Shown: positions 24,507 through 33,170, numbered from the stretch's first letter. The stretch is 64,000 bases of DNA from Nonomuraea soli (GCF_013761175.1 NZ_JACDUR010000006.1:866427-930426); one strand, 5' to 3'. A program made the numbers and translations. Notes: a model not told the origin generated them from the sequence alone.

Positions 24507-25226
24507 TCAGCGGGCGAACAGCTCGAACGTCACCGCCGGACGGCCGCCGAATCGCTCGGCCGTCCGCGTGGCGAACCCGGTGAGCAGCTCACGCGCGTAG
24601 TCCTCCGGGTCCTGGTCGGTCAGCGCCTTGATGTAGGCACGGTGCTCCACCAGCGAGCGCACCCCGAGCTCCAGCGTGTCCGTCACGTCCACGGCATGCG
24701 TGGCCTGCGGCGAGGCGGCCACGGCCACCCAGCGCACGCCGTTCCACGGCTCGCCGCCCTCGCCGGGGAAGATCCACCGGTTGCCGGCGTCGCCCGCGGC
24801 GTCGAGAACCGCCCGGCCCAGGTCGCGGTGGTCGGGGGTGTTCCAGGAGGTTCCGCCCCAGGTGTCGTGGTGGTTGAGCGTGATCACCAGCTCGGGGCGG
24901 TGCCTGCGGATCGCCGCGGCGAGGTCGGCGCGCAGGCGCGTGCCGTACGTGATCACCCCGTCGGCGTGGTCGAGGAACTCCACCACGTCCACGCCCACGA
25001 CCGCGGCGCTGGCACGCTGCTCCTGTTCGCGCAGCGGGCCCGCCTTGCCGGGCTCCAGCGTGTCGATGCCCGCCTCGCCCCTGGTGGCCAGGAGGTAGGC
25101 GACGTGCTTGCCGGCGCCGGTCCAGCCGGCGATGGCCGCAGCGCAGCCGTACTCCAGGTCGTCGGGATGCGCGACGATGGCCAGCGCGCGTTGCCAGTCG
25201 TCGGGCATGGGCTCCAGCGGATTCAC
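24507..25226 (-). CDS. PIG-L family deacetylase (LmbE-like)
   Basis: 239 residues from GTG 25226 (GGAGG just upstream); ATG 25208 is an alternative. The motif VAHPDDLEYGCAAAIAGW is the zinc-binding AHPDD signature, and DHRDLGRAVLDAA carries the second conserved histidine. It is related to MshB/Mca and to GlcNAc deacetylases, so N-deacetylation of an amino sugar or mycothiol conjugate is likely, substrate unknown. It directly follows the Asp23 gene, and a 20-bp tandem duplication lies on the junction. Confidence 0.88.
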   Translation of the reverse strand: MNPLEPMPDDWQRALAIVAHPDDLEYGCAAAIAGWTGAGKHVAYLLATRGEAGIDTLEPGKAGPLREQEQRASAAVVGVDVVEFLDHADGVITYGTRLRADLAAAIRRHRPELVITLNHHDTWGGTSWNTPDHRDLGRAVLDAAGDAGNRWIFPGEGGEPWNGVRWVAVAASPQATHAVDVTDTLELGVRSLVEHRAYIKALTDQDPEDYARELLTGFATRTAERFGGRPAVTFELFAR

Positions 25227-25251
25227 TCGGCCTCCAGCGGATTCACTCGGC
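25212..25251. repeat. perfect 20-bp tandem duplication at a gene junction
   Basis: Two identical adjacent copies of CTCCAGCGGATTCACTCGGC cover the end of the Asp23 gene and the start of the PIG-L gene. Each copy holds GTGA on the minus strand: in the right copy this is the Asp23 stop, in the left copy it is the PIG-L start. Confidence 0.9.
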
Positions 25252-25683
25252 CTCTTCTCGTACGGCGGGACGAGGCTCGCCGGGCAGGCGCACGTCGTCG
25301 ACGGTCACATTCACCTCGGTGACGTCCATACCCAGCATGCGGGTGACCGACCGGGCCACGTTGGCGCGCACCTCGGTGGCGACCTCCATCACGACATGCC
25401 CGTACTCCACCACGATGGTCAGGTCGATCGCGACCTCCTGGCCTACGATCGTGGCGTTCACGCCCTGGTTGGCGCGCCGCTGGCCGATGCCGATGCGCTC
25501 GCGGACCGACTCGAAGGCGCGCACCAGGTCACCGCCCATGTCGGCCACCCCCGACACCTCCAGGGCGGCCAGCGCGGCCACCTTCTCGACCACCTCGTCG
25601 GCGACGGTGATGCTGCCCTTGACGGGTGCCTCGGAGGGGAGCGTCTCGATGGGGGGAGCCTCTGTCACAGTTTCCTGGGTCAT
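25243..25683 (-). CDS. Asp23/Gls24 family envelope stress protein
   Basis: 146 residues. The conserved core is present: VKGSITVADEVVEKVAALAA, LEVSGVADMG, VGQEVAIDLTIVVEYG, and VARSVTRMLGMDVTEVNVTV. Gram-positive Asp23 proteins are abundant membrane-associated proteins linked to cell-envelope homeostasis and alkaline stress. Unlike many actinobacterial cases there is no cluster of several Asp23 paralogues here. It is divergent from the HIT gene and cotranscribed with the PIG-L gene. Confidence 0.88.
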   Translation of the reverse strand: MTQETVTEAPPIETLPSEAPVKGSITVADEVVEKVAALAALEVSGVADMGGDLVRAFESVRERIGIGQRRANQGVNATIVGQEVAIDLTIVVEYGHVVMEVATEVRANVARSVTRMLGMDVTEVNVTVDDVRLPGEPRPAVREEAE

Positions 25684-25743
25684 GCCGGGATTGTGCCGCA
25701 GGTGCCCGTGGGTCGCCAGGGGCGGCCCTCTATGCTGCTAGGC

Positions 25744-26259
25744 ATGCATGAGCCCGACAACTTCGACCGCTTGTGGACCCCGCACCGGATGGCCTACATC
25801 AAGGGCGAGAACAAGCCCACCGGGTCGGGCGCCGACGACGGCTGCCCGTTCTGCGAGATCCCGAAGTTGAGCGACGAGGACGGGCTCGTGGTCGCCCGCG
25901 GCAGTGCGGTGTTCGCCGTGCTCAACCTCTATCCGTACAACTCGGGCCATCTGATGGTCGTGCCCTACCGGCACGTCTCCGGTTACGACGAACTCGACGC
26001 GACCGAGGTGGCCGAGCTGGGCGACTTCACGCAGAAGGCGCTGCGGGCGCTGCGGGAGGCCAGCGGGGCGCAGGGCTTCAACGTCGGCATGAACCTCGGG
26101 CACGTCGCGGGCGCGGGCATCGCCGCCCACCTGCACCAGCACGTGGTGCCCCGGTGGGGCGGCGACACCAACTTCATGCCCGTCGTCGCGCGCACCAAGG
26201 TGCTGCCGCAACTGCTGGCCGACACCCGAGAGCTCCTGGCCCGCGCCTGGGTCGGCTGA
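25744..26259 (+). CDS. HIT family hydrolase (Ap4A phosphorylase-like)
   Basis: 171 residues from ATG 25744; the sequence before it has no ribosome site and a TATGCT box, so the message may be leaderless. Features are the zinc-type CPFCEIP, NLYPYNSGHLMVVPYRHV and the histidine triad HLHQHVVPRW. In Mycobacterium tuberculosis the equivalent gene between thrS and pgsA encodes an Ap4A phosphorylase, so nucleoside polyphosphate breakdown is likely. Here pgsA is displaced by about 9.3 kb. Confidence 0.92.
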   Translation: MHEPDNFDRLWTPHRMAYIKGENKPTGSGADDGCPFCEIPKLSDEDGLVVARGSAVFAVLNLYPYNSGHLMVVPYRHVSGYDELDATEVAELGDFTQKALRALREASGAQGFNVGMNLGHVAGAGIAAHLHQHVVPRWGGDTNFMPVVARTKVLPQLLADTRELLARAWVG

Positions 26260-26275
26260 GCAGGACACGTCCCGC

Positions 26276-26317
26276 GAGCCGTGCCCTGTGAGCCGTGCCC
26301 TGTGAGCCGTGCCCTGT
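26276..26317. repeat. 14-bp tandem repeat, three copies
   Basis: GAGCCGTGCCCTGT repeats three times without change between the HIT stop and the convergent phosphotransferase gene, with a partial fourth copy after it. No role is evident. Confidence 0.85.
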
Positions 26318-26349
26318 GAGCCCAGCCCGGCGTCCCCAGCCCGGGGTCC

Positions 26350-27114
26350 CTAGGCGAGCAGGGCAGTCAGCCACTCCTGCTCGCGTTCCTCGGTGTAGGC
26401 CGCGTCGTTCAGCCACACCGCGCCGTGCCCGTCCGCCCACAGCCCGGCCCAGGGCCGCGCGCCGGCGGCCGCCTGGTCGCGCAGGAAGTCGTGCATGGAG
26501 CGGGCACGGCGGGCCAGCATCGGCACCAGGGCCCGGCGATCGGCCTCGCCCAGGCCGTAGGCGTCGGCGAACGTCCGCACCCGGGCGGCGGCGTCGTCGC
26601 GCCGCCAGTGCGGGTGCGCCATCAGGGGCACGAATCCGTGCACGGCGTAGGCCAGGTCCCAGAGCCTGGAGCCCGGTCCCGCGCCGTCCCAGTCGATGAT
26701 CGTCCACCCGTCGCCCTTCACCAGGTTCCACGGGGCAAGGTCGTGGTGGACGATCAGGTCGTCGCCCTCGGGCGGGATCAGCCGCTGCCAGCGGGCGTCC
26801 GGGGGAGGGGTGAAGCCCTCGCAGGCGTCGTGCAGCTCCCTGAAGAGCGCGGCGACGCCCGCGAGGTGTTCGTCCGGCTCGACCAGGGCGAAGTGGTCGG
26901 GCCAGACCACCTCGCCCCTGGCGAACGTCAGCACCTCCCTGCCCTGCTCGTCCAGCCCCAGCGGGCGCGGCGCGCCGCGGAAGCCCGCCTCGTGGAGGTG
27001 GGTGAGCAGGGCGTGGACGGCAGGCGTCCACGGCCCGGCCGGCCGGCGCACGGTGTCGCCGACGCGGACGACACCGGCGCTGACGTTGCCGCCTTCGAGG
27101 GGATGTTCCTTCAT
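26350..27114 (-). CDS. aminoglycoside phosphotransferase (APH)-fold kinase
   Basis: 254 residues. The kinase-like catalytic residues are clear: LIVHHDLAPWNLV with the catalytic aspartate, and TIIDWDGAGPGSRLWDLAYA with the magnesium-binding DWD. The N-terminal lobe is short (EHPLEGGNVSAGVVRVGDTV). Such proteins phosphorylate small molecules including antibiotics, choline, homoserine or sugars; resistance cannot be claimed from sequence alone. It lies downstream of the KAS III gene on the same strand (30 bp). Confidence 0.87.
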   Translation of the reverse strand: MKEHPLEGGNVSAGVVRVGDTVRRPAGPWTPAVHALLTHLHEAGFRGAPRPLGLDEQGREVLTFARGEVVWPDHFALVEPDEHLAGVAALFRELHDACEGFTPPPDARWQRLIPPEGDDLIVHHDLAPWNLVKGDGWTIIDWDGAGPGSRLWDLAYAVHGFVPLMAHPHWRRDDAAARVRTFADAYGLGEADRRALVPMLARRARSMHDFLRDQAAAGARPWAGLWADGHGAVWLNDAAYTEEREQEWLTALLA

Positions 27115-27144
27115 GGGGGGATCATCCCAGCGTCCGGCCGGGTG

Positions 27145-28089
27145 TCAGGGGCAGGTGATCACCTGGGCGGCCCACGACAGGCCGCCCCCGAACGACAGCA
27201 GCAGCACCGGCGCCCCCGGCGGCACCTCGCCCCGCGCCACCAGTTTCGACAGCGCGATCGGCACCGAGGCGGCCGAGGTGTTGCCCGACTCGGTCACGTC
27301 GGTGGCGACGATCGCCCGCTCGGGCAGTCCCAGCCGGTCCGTGATCGCCTCGATGATGCGCAGGTTGGCCTGGTGGGTGACGACGGCCGCCAGGTCGGTG
27401 ATGTCGAGGCCGGCACGCCTGCAGGCCTCCTTGGCGACGCCCGGCATGGTCGTGGTCGTCCAGCGGAAGACGGTCTGCCCCTCCTGGGCGAAGAGCGGGT
27501 GCCACGCGCCCGCAAGCCGTACGGCGTCGCCTCGGGAGGGGTCGGAACCCCAGCACACCAGCCCGATCCCGGCCGTCTCGTCGGCGCTCACGATGGCGGC
27601 GCCCGCGCCGTCGCCGAGCAGGACGCAGCTCGTGCGGTCGTTCCAGTCGGTGACGTCCGACATCTTCTCCGCGCCGATCACCAGCGCGTGCCCGGCTGCG
27701 CCCGCGCGGACGGCGTGGTCGGCGGTGGCCAGGGCCGTGCAGAAACCCGCGCAGCCGTTGTTGAGGTCGTAGCAGACGGCCGAGGGGATGCCCAGGTGCC
27801 GGGCGACCCGGGCGGCGATGGAGGGCATGCGGTCCATCGCGGTGAAGGTCGCCACGGTGACCAGCCCGATGTCGGCCGGGGCCAGGCCCGAGGCCGACAG
27901 CGCCTTGGCGGCCGCCTGTCCGGCCAGGTCGGCGACCGACTCGTGCTCGGCCGCCAAATGCCTGGTGACGATGCCGGTGCGCCGCCGGATCCACTCGTCG
28001 GAGGTGTCGACCATGGTGGCCAGGTCGTCGTTCGTCAGGACTCGGTCGGGCTGGTGGTGTCCCAGGGCGGTGATGCGGGATCCCGGCAC
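27145..28089 (-). CDS. 3-oxoacyl-ACP synthase III (FabH-like)
   Basis: 314 residues from GTG 28089, preceded by GAGGAG; the longer upstream frame crosses the divergent tetR promoter and is rejected. The thiolase-fold triad is complete: C113 in NNGCAGF, H239 in VVTHQANLR and N270 in SGNTSAA, with a C-terminal LLLSFGGGLSWA. It would condense an acyl-CoA with malonyl-ACP or make a related ester or thioester. It sits apart from fab genes and is divergent from a TetR gene, so it probably serves specialised lipid or natural-product chemistry rather than housekeeping fatty acid synthesis. Confidence 0.9.
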   Translation of the reverse strand: MPGSRITALGHHQPDRVLTNDDLATMVDTSDEWIRRRTGIVTRHLAAEHESVADLAGQAAAKALSASGLAPADIGLVTVATFTAMDRMPSIAARVARHLGIPSAVCYDLNNGCAGFCTALATADHAVRAGAAGHALVIGAEKMSDVTDWNDRTSCVLLGDGAGAAIVSADETAGIGLVCWGSDPSRGDAVRLAGAWHPLFAQEGQTVFRWTTTTMPGVAKEACRRAGLDITDLAAVVTHQANLRIIEAITDRLGLPERAIVATDVTESGNTSAASVPIALSKLVARGEVPPGAPVLLLSFGGGLSWAAQVITCP

Positions 28090-28126
28090 GGGCTCGTCTC
28101 CTCGGGGGTGTGATGGTCTGGCCCGA

Positions 28127-28154
28127 AATATAGCAACCGGTCGATCGCTATATT
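28127..28154. promoter_or_regulatory. TetR operator between the KAS III and tetR genes
   Basis: AATATAGC and GCTATATT form a perfect inverted repeat with a 12-base spacer that includes the smaller palindromes ACCGGT and CGATCG. It is the AT-richest spot nearby and overlaps both predicted divergent promoters, ending 7 bases before the tetR start. TetR dimers commonly bind such sites and repress both genes. Confidence 0.7.
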
Positions 28155-28161
28155 GGGTGGG

Positions 28162-28764
28162 GTGAGTCCTCGCCGTTCTGTGGCCGAAGCCCGCCACACC
28201 CGTGATCGCATTCTCGCCTGTGGCGTCGCCCTCGCGTCCGTCGAAGGGCTGGAGGGTCTGACGATCGGGAGGCTCGCGACGGAACTGGGGTTGAGCAAAG
28301 GCGGCGTTCTGGGGCATTTCGGGACGAAAGAGAGGTTGCAGGTGGCGACCCTGCGCCGGGCCGCGGAGCTCTTCACGCACCTGGTGTGGGCACCCGCCGA
28401 GCACGAACGGCCCGGCCTCGCGCGGCTGCGGGCCGTGTGCGATGCGTGGGCCCGCTACCTCGTGGAGGAGCGGGAGACCTTTCCCGGCGGATGCCTGTTC
28501 GCCACGGCCTCCATCGAGTTCGACGCCCGCGCCGGGGCCGTGCGCGAGGAGGTCGCGCGCCTGCTGCGGGTGTGGAGGGTACGGCTGGCGCACGACGTGC
28601 GGGTGGCGATCGGCGAGGGGGAGCTGGCGGCCGGGACCGACGTCGAGCAGGTGGTGTTCGAGCTCAACGGGATCTTCCTGGCCCTGAACCAGCAGCTCCA
28701 GCTCTTCCGCGACGAACGCGCGGTGGAGCGGGCACGCCGGGCCTGCGAACGACTCCTGTCGTAG
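28162..28764 (+). CDS. TetR family transcriptional regulator
   Basis: 200 residues from GTG 28162. The N-terminal helix-turn-helix is typical: TRDRILACGVALASVEGLEG and LATELGLSKGGVLGHFGTKE. The ligand domain has the WxxYLVEERETFPGGCLFAT pattern of a subgroup whose C-terminal domain is seen in YcdC/TetR_C relatives. A start three codons upstream (TTG) is possible but lies in the operator. It most likely represses itself and the divergent KAS III gene. Confidence 0.9.
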   Translation: MSPRRSVAEARHTRDRILACGVALASVEGLEGLTIGRLATELGLSKGGVLGHFGTKERLQVATLRRAAELFTHLVWAPAEHERPGLARLRAVCDAWARYLVEERETFPGGCLFATASIEFDARAGAVREEVARLLRVWRVRLAHDVRVAIGEGELAAGTDVEQVVFELNGIFLALNQQLQLFRDERAVERARRACERLLS

Positions 28765-28901
28765 GCGAGTGGCGGCTTATGTGGTGAATTTCCCTCGGTA
28801 GGATCACTCACTCCCGGCCCGGCGACGTCCGCCGCCCGCCCCGCCGTCTCCTGCCCTCCCCGGCGCAGCCCGGCGCGGACTCGACAGCTCGAAGGAGATC
28901 C

Positions 28902-30107
28902 GTGGCCGACCATCCCCCGCTGCGCAGAAACCGGCCGTTCCAGCTGTTGTGGATCGGCGGCGCCGTCTCCCAGCTCGGCGTGGAGCTGACCAAGCTCGCC
29001 ATGCCGCTGCTGGTCCTGGCGCTCACCAGCTCGCCGGGCCTGGCCGGGCTGGTCACCGGAGCCAAGGTCGCCGCCACCGTCCTGGTCCAGCTGCCCGCCG
29101 GCGTCTGGGTGGACCGCTGGGACCGCCGCCGCACGCTCATCACCGCCCAGGCGCTGCAACTGGCCAACGCCGTCCTGCTCGCCGTCCTGGTCATGACCGG
29201 GCTGCTCGACGCCTGGCAGTTCCTGGTCTTCGGCATCGTCGACGGCGCCTGCCAGGCCTTCACCGAACCCGCCCGCACCACCGCGATCCGCGCGATCGTC
29301 CCGCCGCAACAGCTCGCCACCGCCTACGCGCAGGAGGAGTCGCGCAACCACGCCGCACGCCTCCTCGGCCCGCCCCTGGGCGGGCTCCTGTACGGCATAG
29401 CCCGTGCCGTGCCGTTCGTCCTCGACGCCGTCACCTACCTGGTCGCCCTGGTCTTCACCGTCATGGCGAAGGTGCCGCGCCGTCCCGAGGTCGCCGCGCC
29501 GCCGCAGCGTATGCACCGGGCGCTGGGCGAGTCGTTCGCGTGGTTGTGGCGGCAGCGCGGCCTGCGCGAGGCCACCCTGCTCGTCAACGCGCTCAACCTG
29601 CTCGGCGGCGCCTTCATGATCCCGCTGATCGTCCTGGTCACCGAGCGGGGCGGCGACGCCCGCGTCACCGGGGCGGTGATGGCCGGCATCGGGATCGGCG
29701 GCCTCGCGGGCGCCCTGCTGTCGGCCAGGATCGGCCGCCTGCTCCCGCCGGGACCGCTGATGGTCGCGGTCGTCGCCGTCTTCGGCGCCTGCCTGCTCGT
29801 CATGGCCTTGCCGTTCGGCCCGTGGTGGCCGCTGCTCCCGCTGATGGTCCTGTCGGTGACCACCCCGGCGCTGAACGTCGTGCTGTCGGTCGTCACCACG
29901 CGCCTCGTACCCGAGGACATGATCGGCCGCGTCTCCTCGGTGCTCGGCGTGCTCGGCAGGGGCCTGGCGCCGATCGGCCCCGTCCTGGGAGGCGCCCTGG
30001 CGGGGGTACTCGGCGGGGCGAGGTCGGTGGCGCTGATCGGCGTGGTCATCCTGGTCACGGCGGGGGTGGCGATATCCAGTCGCGCCCTGCGGGGGTTCAC
30101 CGGCTAA
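28902..30107 (+). CDS. MFS transporter (drug/siderophore exporter type)
   Basis: 401 residues from a GTG with GAAGGAGA upstream. It has twelve predicted helices in the major facilitator pattern; VDRWDRRRTLI is the cytoplasmic loop 2-3 motif, and FVDAVTYL-like and GARLLGPPLGG-like stretches place it with EntS/tetracenomycin-type exporters (RLLGPPLGGLLYGIA, FVLDAVTYLVALVF). It probably pumps a small molecule out using the proton gradient. It begins 137 bp after the tetR gene and ends 11 bp before the nucleotidyltransferase gene. Confidence 0.9.
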   Translation: MADHPPLRRNRPFQLLWIGGAVSQLGVELTKLAMPLLVLALTSSPGLAGLVTGAKVAATVLVQLPAGVWVDRWDRRRTLITAQALQLANAVLLAVLVMTGLLDAWQFLVFGIVDGACQAFTEPARTTAIRAIVPPQQLATAYAQEESRNHAARLLGPPLGGLLYGIARAVPFVLDAVTYLVALVFTVMAKVPRRPEVAAPPQRMHRALGESFAWLWRQRGLREATLLVNALNLLGGAFMIPLIVLVTERGGDARVTGAVMAGIGIGGLAGALLSARIGRLLPPGPLMVAVVAVFGACLLVMALPFGPWWPLLPLMVLSVTTPALNVVLSVVTTRLVPEDMIGRVSSVLGVLGRGLAPIGPVLGGALAGVLGGARSVALIGVVILVTAGVAISSRALRGFTG

Positions 30108-30118
30108 CGTTGCCTCCC

Positions 30119-30913
30119 ATGCTGGAACGGATCTCCCGGATGGCCGGTGAGCTGGCCGAGGTGCCCGGGGTCGTCGGCGTCGTGCTCGGCGGCAGCCGCG
30201 CCAGGGACGAACACCACCCCGGTTCCGACTGGGACCTCGGCGTCTACTACCGGGGCCGGCTCGACGAGGCCGCCCTTGAGCGGCTGGCCGGCGCCCCCGT
30301 GGCGGGACCCGGCGGGTGGGGCCCGTGGGTGGACGGCGGCGCCTGGCTGCGCGTCGACGGCGTCGCGGTGGACTGGATCCTGCGCGACCTGGATCGGGTC
30401 GAGCGCGTGTGGGAGTCGTGCAGAGCGGGACGGTACGAGATCGGGGTGCAGCCCGGGCATCCGCTGGGGTTCTACTCGTCGTGCTACGCGGGCGAACTGG
30501 CCCTCGCCCGCGTCCTGGCCGACCCCGGCGGCCGCCTGGCCGCGCTGCGCGGGGAGATGGCGCTCTACCCCGAAGCGCTGCGGGAGGCGCTGGTGGCGGG
30601 GGCCTGGGAAGCGGGCTTCCTCGTCGACGGCGCCGCCAAGAGCGCGGCGCGGGGCGACGTGCTGCACGTCTCGCTGTGCCTGGCCCGGGCGGTGGGGGTG
30701 CTGGTGCAGGCGCTGTACGCCGCGGAGCGCCGGTGGTGCCTCAACGAGAAGGGCGCGCTGGCGGTCGCCTCGGCGTTCCCGTCGGCGCCCGAGGGGTTCG
30801 GCGAGCGGGCCCGCGCGTTGCTCGGGGCGCCGGGGCAGGACGCCGCGTCCCTGACGGAGACAGTGGAAGCCGCCCGCGTGCTCGTGGAGGAGACCCGGGC
30901 CCGGCTCCCGTGA
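30119..30913 (+). CDS. nucleotidyltransferase-fold protein
   Basis: 264 residues from ATG 30119. The N-terminus has the pol-beta nucleotidyltransferase signature GVVLGGSRARDEHHPGSDWD LGVYY (GGS followed by SDxD), with a third acidic residue in VAVDWIL. The helical C-terminal half (residues about 110-264) resembles kanamycin nucleotidyltransferase-type proteins and MNT antitoxin relatives. No HEPN partner is next to it, so a toxin-antitoxin role is unlikely. It could adenylylate a small molecule; the substrate is unknown. It is cotranscribed with the MFS gene. Confidence 0.78.
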   Translation: MLERISRMAGELAEVPGVVGVVLGGSRARDEHHPGSDWDLGVYYRGRLDEAALERLAGAPVAGPGGWGPWVDGGAWLRVDGVAVDWILRDLDRVERVWESCRAGRYEIGVQPGHPLGFYSSCYAGELALARVLADPGGRLAALRGEMALYPEALREALVAGAWEAGFLVDGAAKSAARGDVLHVSLCLARAVGVLVQALYAAERRWCLNEKGALAVASAFPSAPEGFGERARALLGAPGQDAASLTETVEAARVLVEETRARLP

Positions 30914-30917
30914 TCGC

Positions 30918-31452
30918 TCAGCGGTTCCGCGGTGTCCCGTACGTCACGGTCCTGTCGCCGGCGCGGCCGTGCAGCGACAGGTCGGGAAGTTCGGTGCCGA
31001 TCATGGAGTCACGCAGGACGATCGATCCCGTGGGGCTCCGGTAGCCGACCTCGACGACGTTGTCCCAGCCCTTCGTCTCCACCGGCGGGCGCCGCGTGTA
31101 GGTCTCCACGGTCACGCACAGGTACGGGTCGGAGTGGGTCAGGACCATCAGATGGCCGGGTACGGCGGCCACCAGCCCGGTATCCGTCATACGGGGCTGC
31201 TTCACGCGTGTCGTCCAGGCGGGGGTGATGAGGGGCCGGTGGCGCGGGGTGGAGTCGCACATCCGCTGCGCGTCGTCCACCCACGCCTGCATCTCGCGGT
31301 CCTCCTCGGTGGTCGCGGAGCCTGCCGGAGGACCACCGCGTCGTCAGCCCCCAGGCCGTTGCCAGGTAGCCGTAGCCGCCCATGACGAAGAGGACGAGCG
31401 ACGCGGTGCCCGAGCCGAGAAGGACGGCACTCTCCGTGCCGAGACCGCTCAC
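30918..31452 (-). pseudogene. small membrane protein gene with probable frameshift
   Basis: A frame ending at 30918 encodes 124 residues from ATG 31292 (MQAWVDDAQRMCD, GLVAAVPGHLMVLTHSDPYL, GWDNVVEVGYRSPTGSIVLR), with no known domain. Directly upstream, another frame (start 31452) gives a membrane helix, LLGSGTASLVLFVMGGYGYL, then TAWGLTTRWSSG. Joining them by one indel near 31320-31350 would give an anchored protein of about 170 residues. Either the gene is broken or translation starts at 31292 without the anchor. Confidence 0.5.
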
Positions 31453-31460
31453 CCGCCGCG

Positions 31461-31540
31461 AGCGTCCCGGCGATCACCGCGAACAGCCTCAGCCCCCGGG
31501 AGCGTCCCGGCGATCACCGCGAACAGCCTCAGCCCCCGGG
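31461..31540. repeat. perfect 40-bp tandem duplication
   Basis: Two adjacent identical 40-base units (31461-31500 and 31501-31540), each starting AGCGTCCCGG and ending AGCCCCCGGG, lie between the small membrane gene and the GHL10 gene. Perfect identity implies a recent event. Confidence 0.95.
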
Positions 31541-31601
31541 AGACGGTGTCCGCTAACCCTAGCAGCGGGGCCGCCAGGTGATCAAAAGCCGGCCTGGCGG
31601 C

Positions 31602-33170
31602 CTACGGCAGGGTGACCTTGACCTTGGTGGTCTTGCTCTCCTCGTGGAGCCGGTTGAGCGAGCTCACCAGGTAGGTCCCCGACGCGGGGGCGGTGAAGCC
31701 CGGCGTGGTGGTCACCGCGACCAGGTTGCGCCCGTCGACGGAGGCGCAGGCCGCGTCGCCCTGGGGCACGCGGTACACCGCGTACGCCCGCGCGTTGGCG
31801 GCGTCCGCCCACTTCACCGCCGCGCCCGAGGCCTGCACGCCCGAGGGCTTGGCGGCGGCGGGGGCGGAGGAGCCGGCGCGGTCCTTCATGAGCGGCAGCA
31901 GGGCCGGGCGCTTGTAGTGGCCGGCCGCCAGGCGGTCCATGACCCCGAGGGGGTTGGAGAGCATCTGCTTGGCGCTGAAGTACACGTCGCCGTCGACCTG
32001 CTTGTAGGCCTGGTTGAGCGTCAGGTGCGCGGGCAGCTCGCCGGGCTTGGTCCAGGCGGCCTGGTCGGTGGTGCCGACCCGGTAGAGCGCCTGGCCGATG
32101 TAGAGGTCGACGTCGGTGCCCTTGACGGCGCCGGCCCACCACGGCACGAGCACCTTGTAGTCGGCGATCTTGAAGCCGCGGGGCCAGTAGAGCTGCGGCA
32201 TGATGTAGTCGACCGTTCCGGACTTGATCCAGTGGCGCGCGTCGGCGTAGATCGAGTCGTAGGCCGACATGCCCGACGTGGCGGAACCGGTGGGGTCCTG
32301 GGCCTTGTTGCGCCAGATGCCGAACGGGCTGATGCCGAACTTCACGTGGTTCTTCAGCCCGTGCACGGCCTTGTCGACCTGCGCGACCAGGGTGTTGACG
32401 TTGTCGCGTCGCCAGTCGGCGAGCTTCTTGCCGCCGCCGTGACGGCGGAAGGCCGAGGAGTCGTCGAACGTGGCGCCGCCGCCCGGGTAGGGGTAGAAGT
32501 AGTCGTCGAAGTGCACGCCGTCGATGTCGTAGCGCGACACCACGTCGGAGATGACCTTGACGACGTGGGAGCGCACCTCGGGCAGTCCGGGGTTGTAGTA
32601 CAGGCGGTCGCCGTACTTCACGGTCCACTCGGGATGCACGCGCGCCGGGTGGGCGGCGGGAAGCTTGGAGGTGTCGGCGTCGTAGGCGGCACGATAGGGG
32701 TTGAACCAGGCGTGGAACTCCAGCCCGCGCTTGTGCGCCTCCTCGATGAGGAACGGCAGCGGGTCCCAGCCGGGATCCTTGCCCGCGGTGCCCGTCAGGT
32801 ACTGCGACCACGGCTCGAGCGACGACTTGTACACCGCGTCGGAAGCCGGGCGCACCTGGAAGAAGACGGCGTTGAAGCGCCGCGCCGCGGCGGCGTCGAG
32901 CAGCTTGACGTACTCGGCCTGCTGCCTGGCGACGGTCAGGCCGGTGCGTGAGGGCCAGTCGATGTTCTTGACCGTGGCGATCCACACGCCGCGCAGCTGC
33001 CGCTTGGGGTACTTGGGGTTGGGCGCGCAGGTGCCGACGGGCTGCAGCGCGGCACGTGAGGGGGTGCCGGTGGCGGGGTCGGCGTCCGCACGAGGGCCGA
33101 ACGCGTAGGCGGCGCCGGACGCGACGATCGCGAGGGCGGCGGCGGCGAGCAGAGGTCGTGCGGTTCGCAT
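31602..33170 (-). CDS. secreted GHL10-family glycoside hydrolase-like protein
   Basis: 522 residues from ATG 33170 (GAGGAACC upstream). A signal peptide (RPLLAAAALAIVASGAAYAF) leads to a TIM-barrel of the GHL10/DUF187 (YngK-like) family: LRGVWIATVKNIDWPSR, RRFNAVFFQVRPASDAVY, RGLEFHAWFNPYRA, YDIDGVHFDDYFYPYP with the acidic pair, and VDYIMPQLYWPRGF. A C-terminal domain (about 430-522) looks fibronectin-like. The family probably acts on cell-wall glycans or exopolysaccharide. It is monocistronic, bounded by the EF-G2 terminator. Confidence 0.9.
   Translation of the reverse strand: MRTARPLLAAAALAIVASGAAYAFGPRADADPATGTPSRAALQPVGTCAPNPKYPKRQLRGVWIATVKNIDWPSRTGLTVARQQAEYVKLLDAAAARRFNAVFFQVRPASDAVYKSSLEPWSQYLTGTAGKDPGWDPLPFLIEEAHKRGLEFHAWFNPYRAAYDADTSKLPAAHPARVHPEWTVKYGDRLYYNPGLPEVRSHVVKVISDVVSRYDIDGVHFDDYFYPYPGGGATFDDSSAFRRHGGGKKLADWRRDNVNTLVAQVDKAVHGLKNHVKFGISPFGIWRNKAQDPTGSATSGMSAYDSIYADARHWIKSGTVDYIMPQLYWPRGFKIADYKVLVPWWAGAVKGTDVDLYIGQALYRVGTTDQAAWTKPGELPAHLTLNQAYKQVDGDVYFSAKQMLSNPLGVMDRLAAGHYKRPALLPLMKDRAGSSAPAAAKPSGVQASGAAVKWADAANARAYAVYRVPQGDAACASVDGRNLVAVTTTPGFTAPASGTYLVSSLNRLHEESKTTKVKVTLP

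Noticed and set aside
30119..30913. MNT-HEPN toxin-antitoxin pair
   Set aside because: The nucleotidyltransferase domain has no HEPN partner beside it and is longer than MNT antitoxins.
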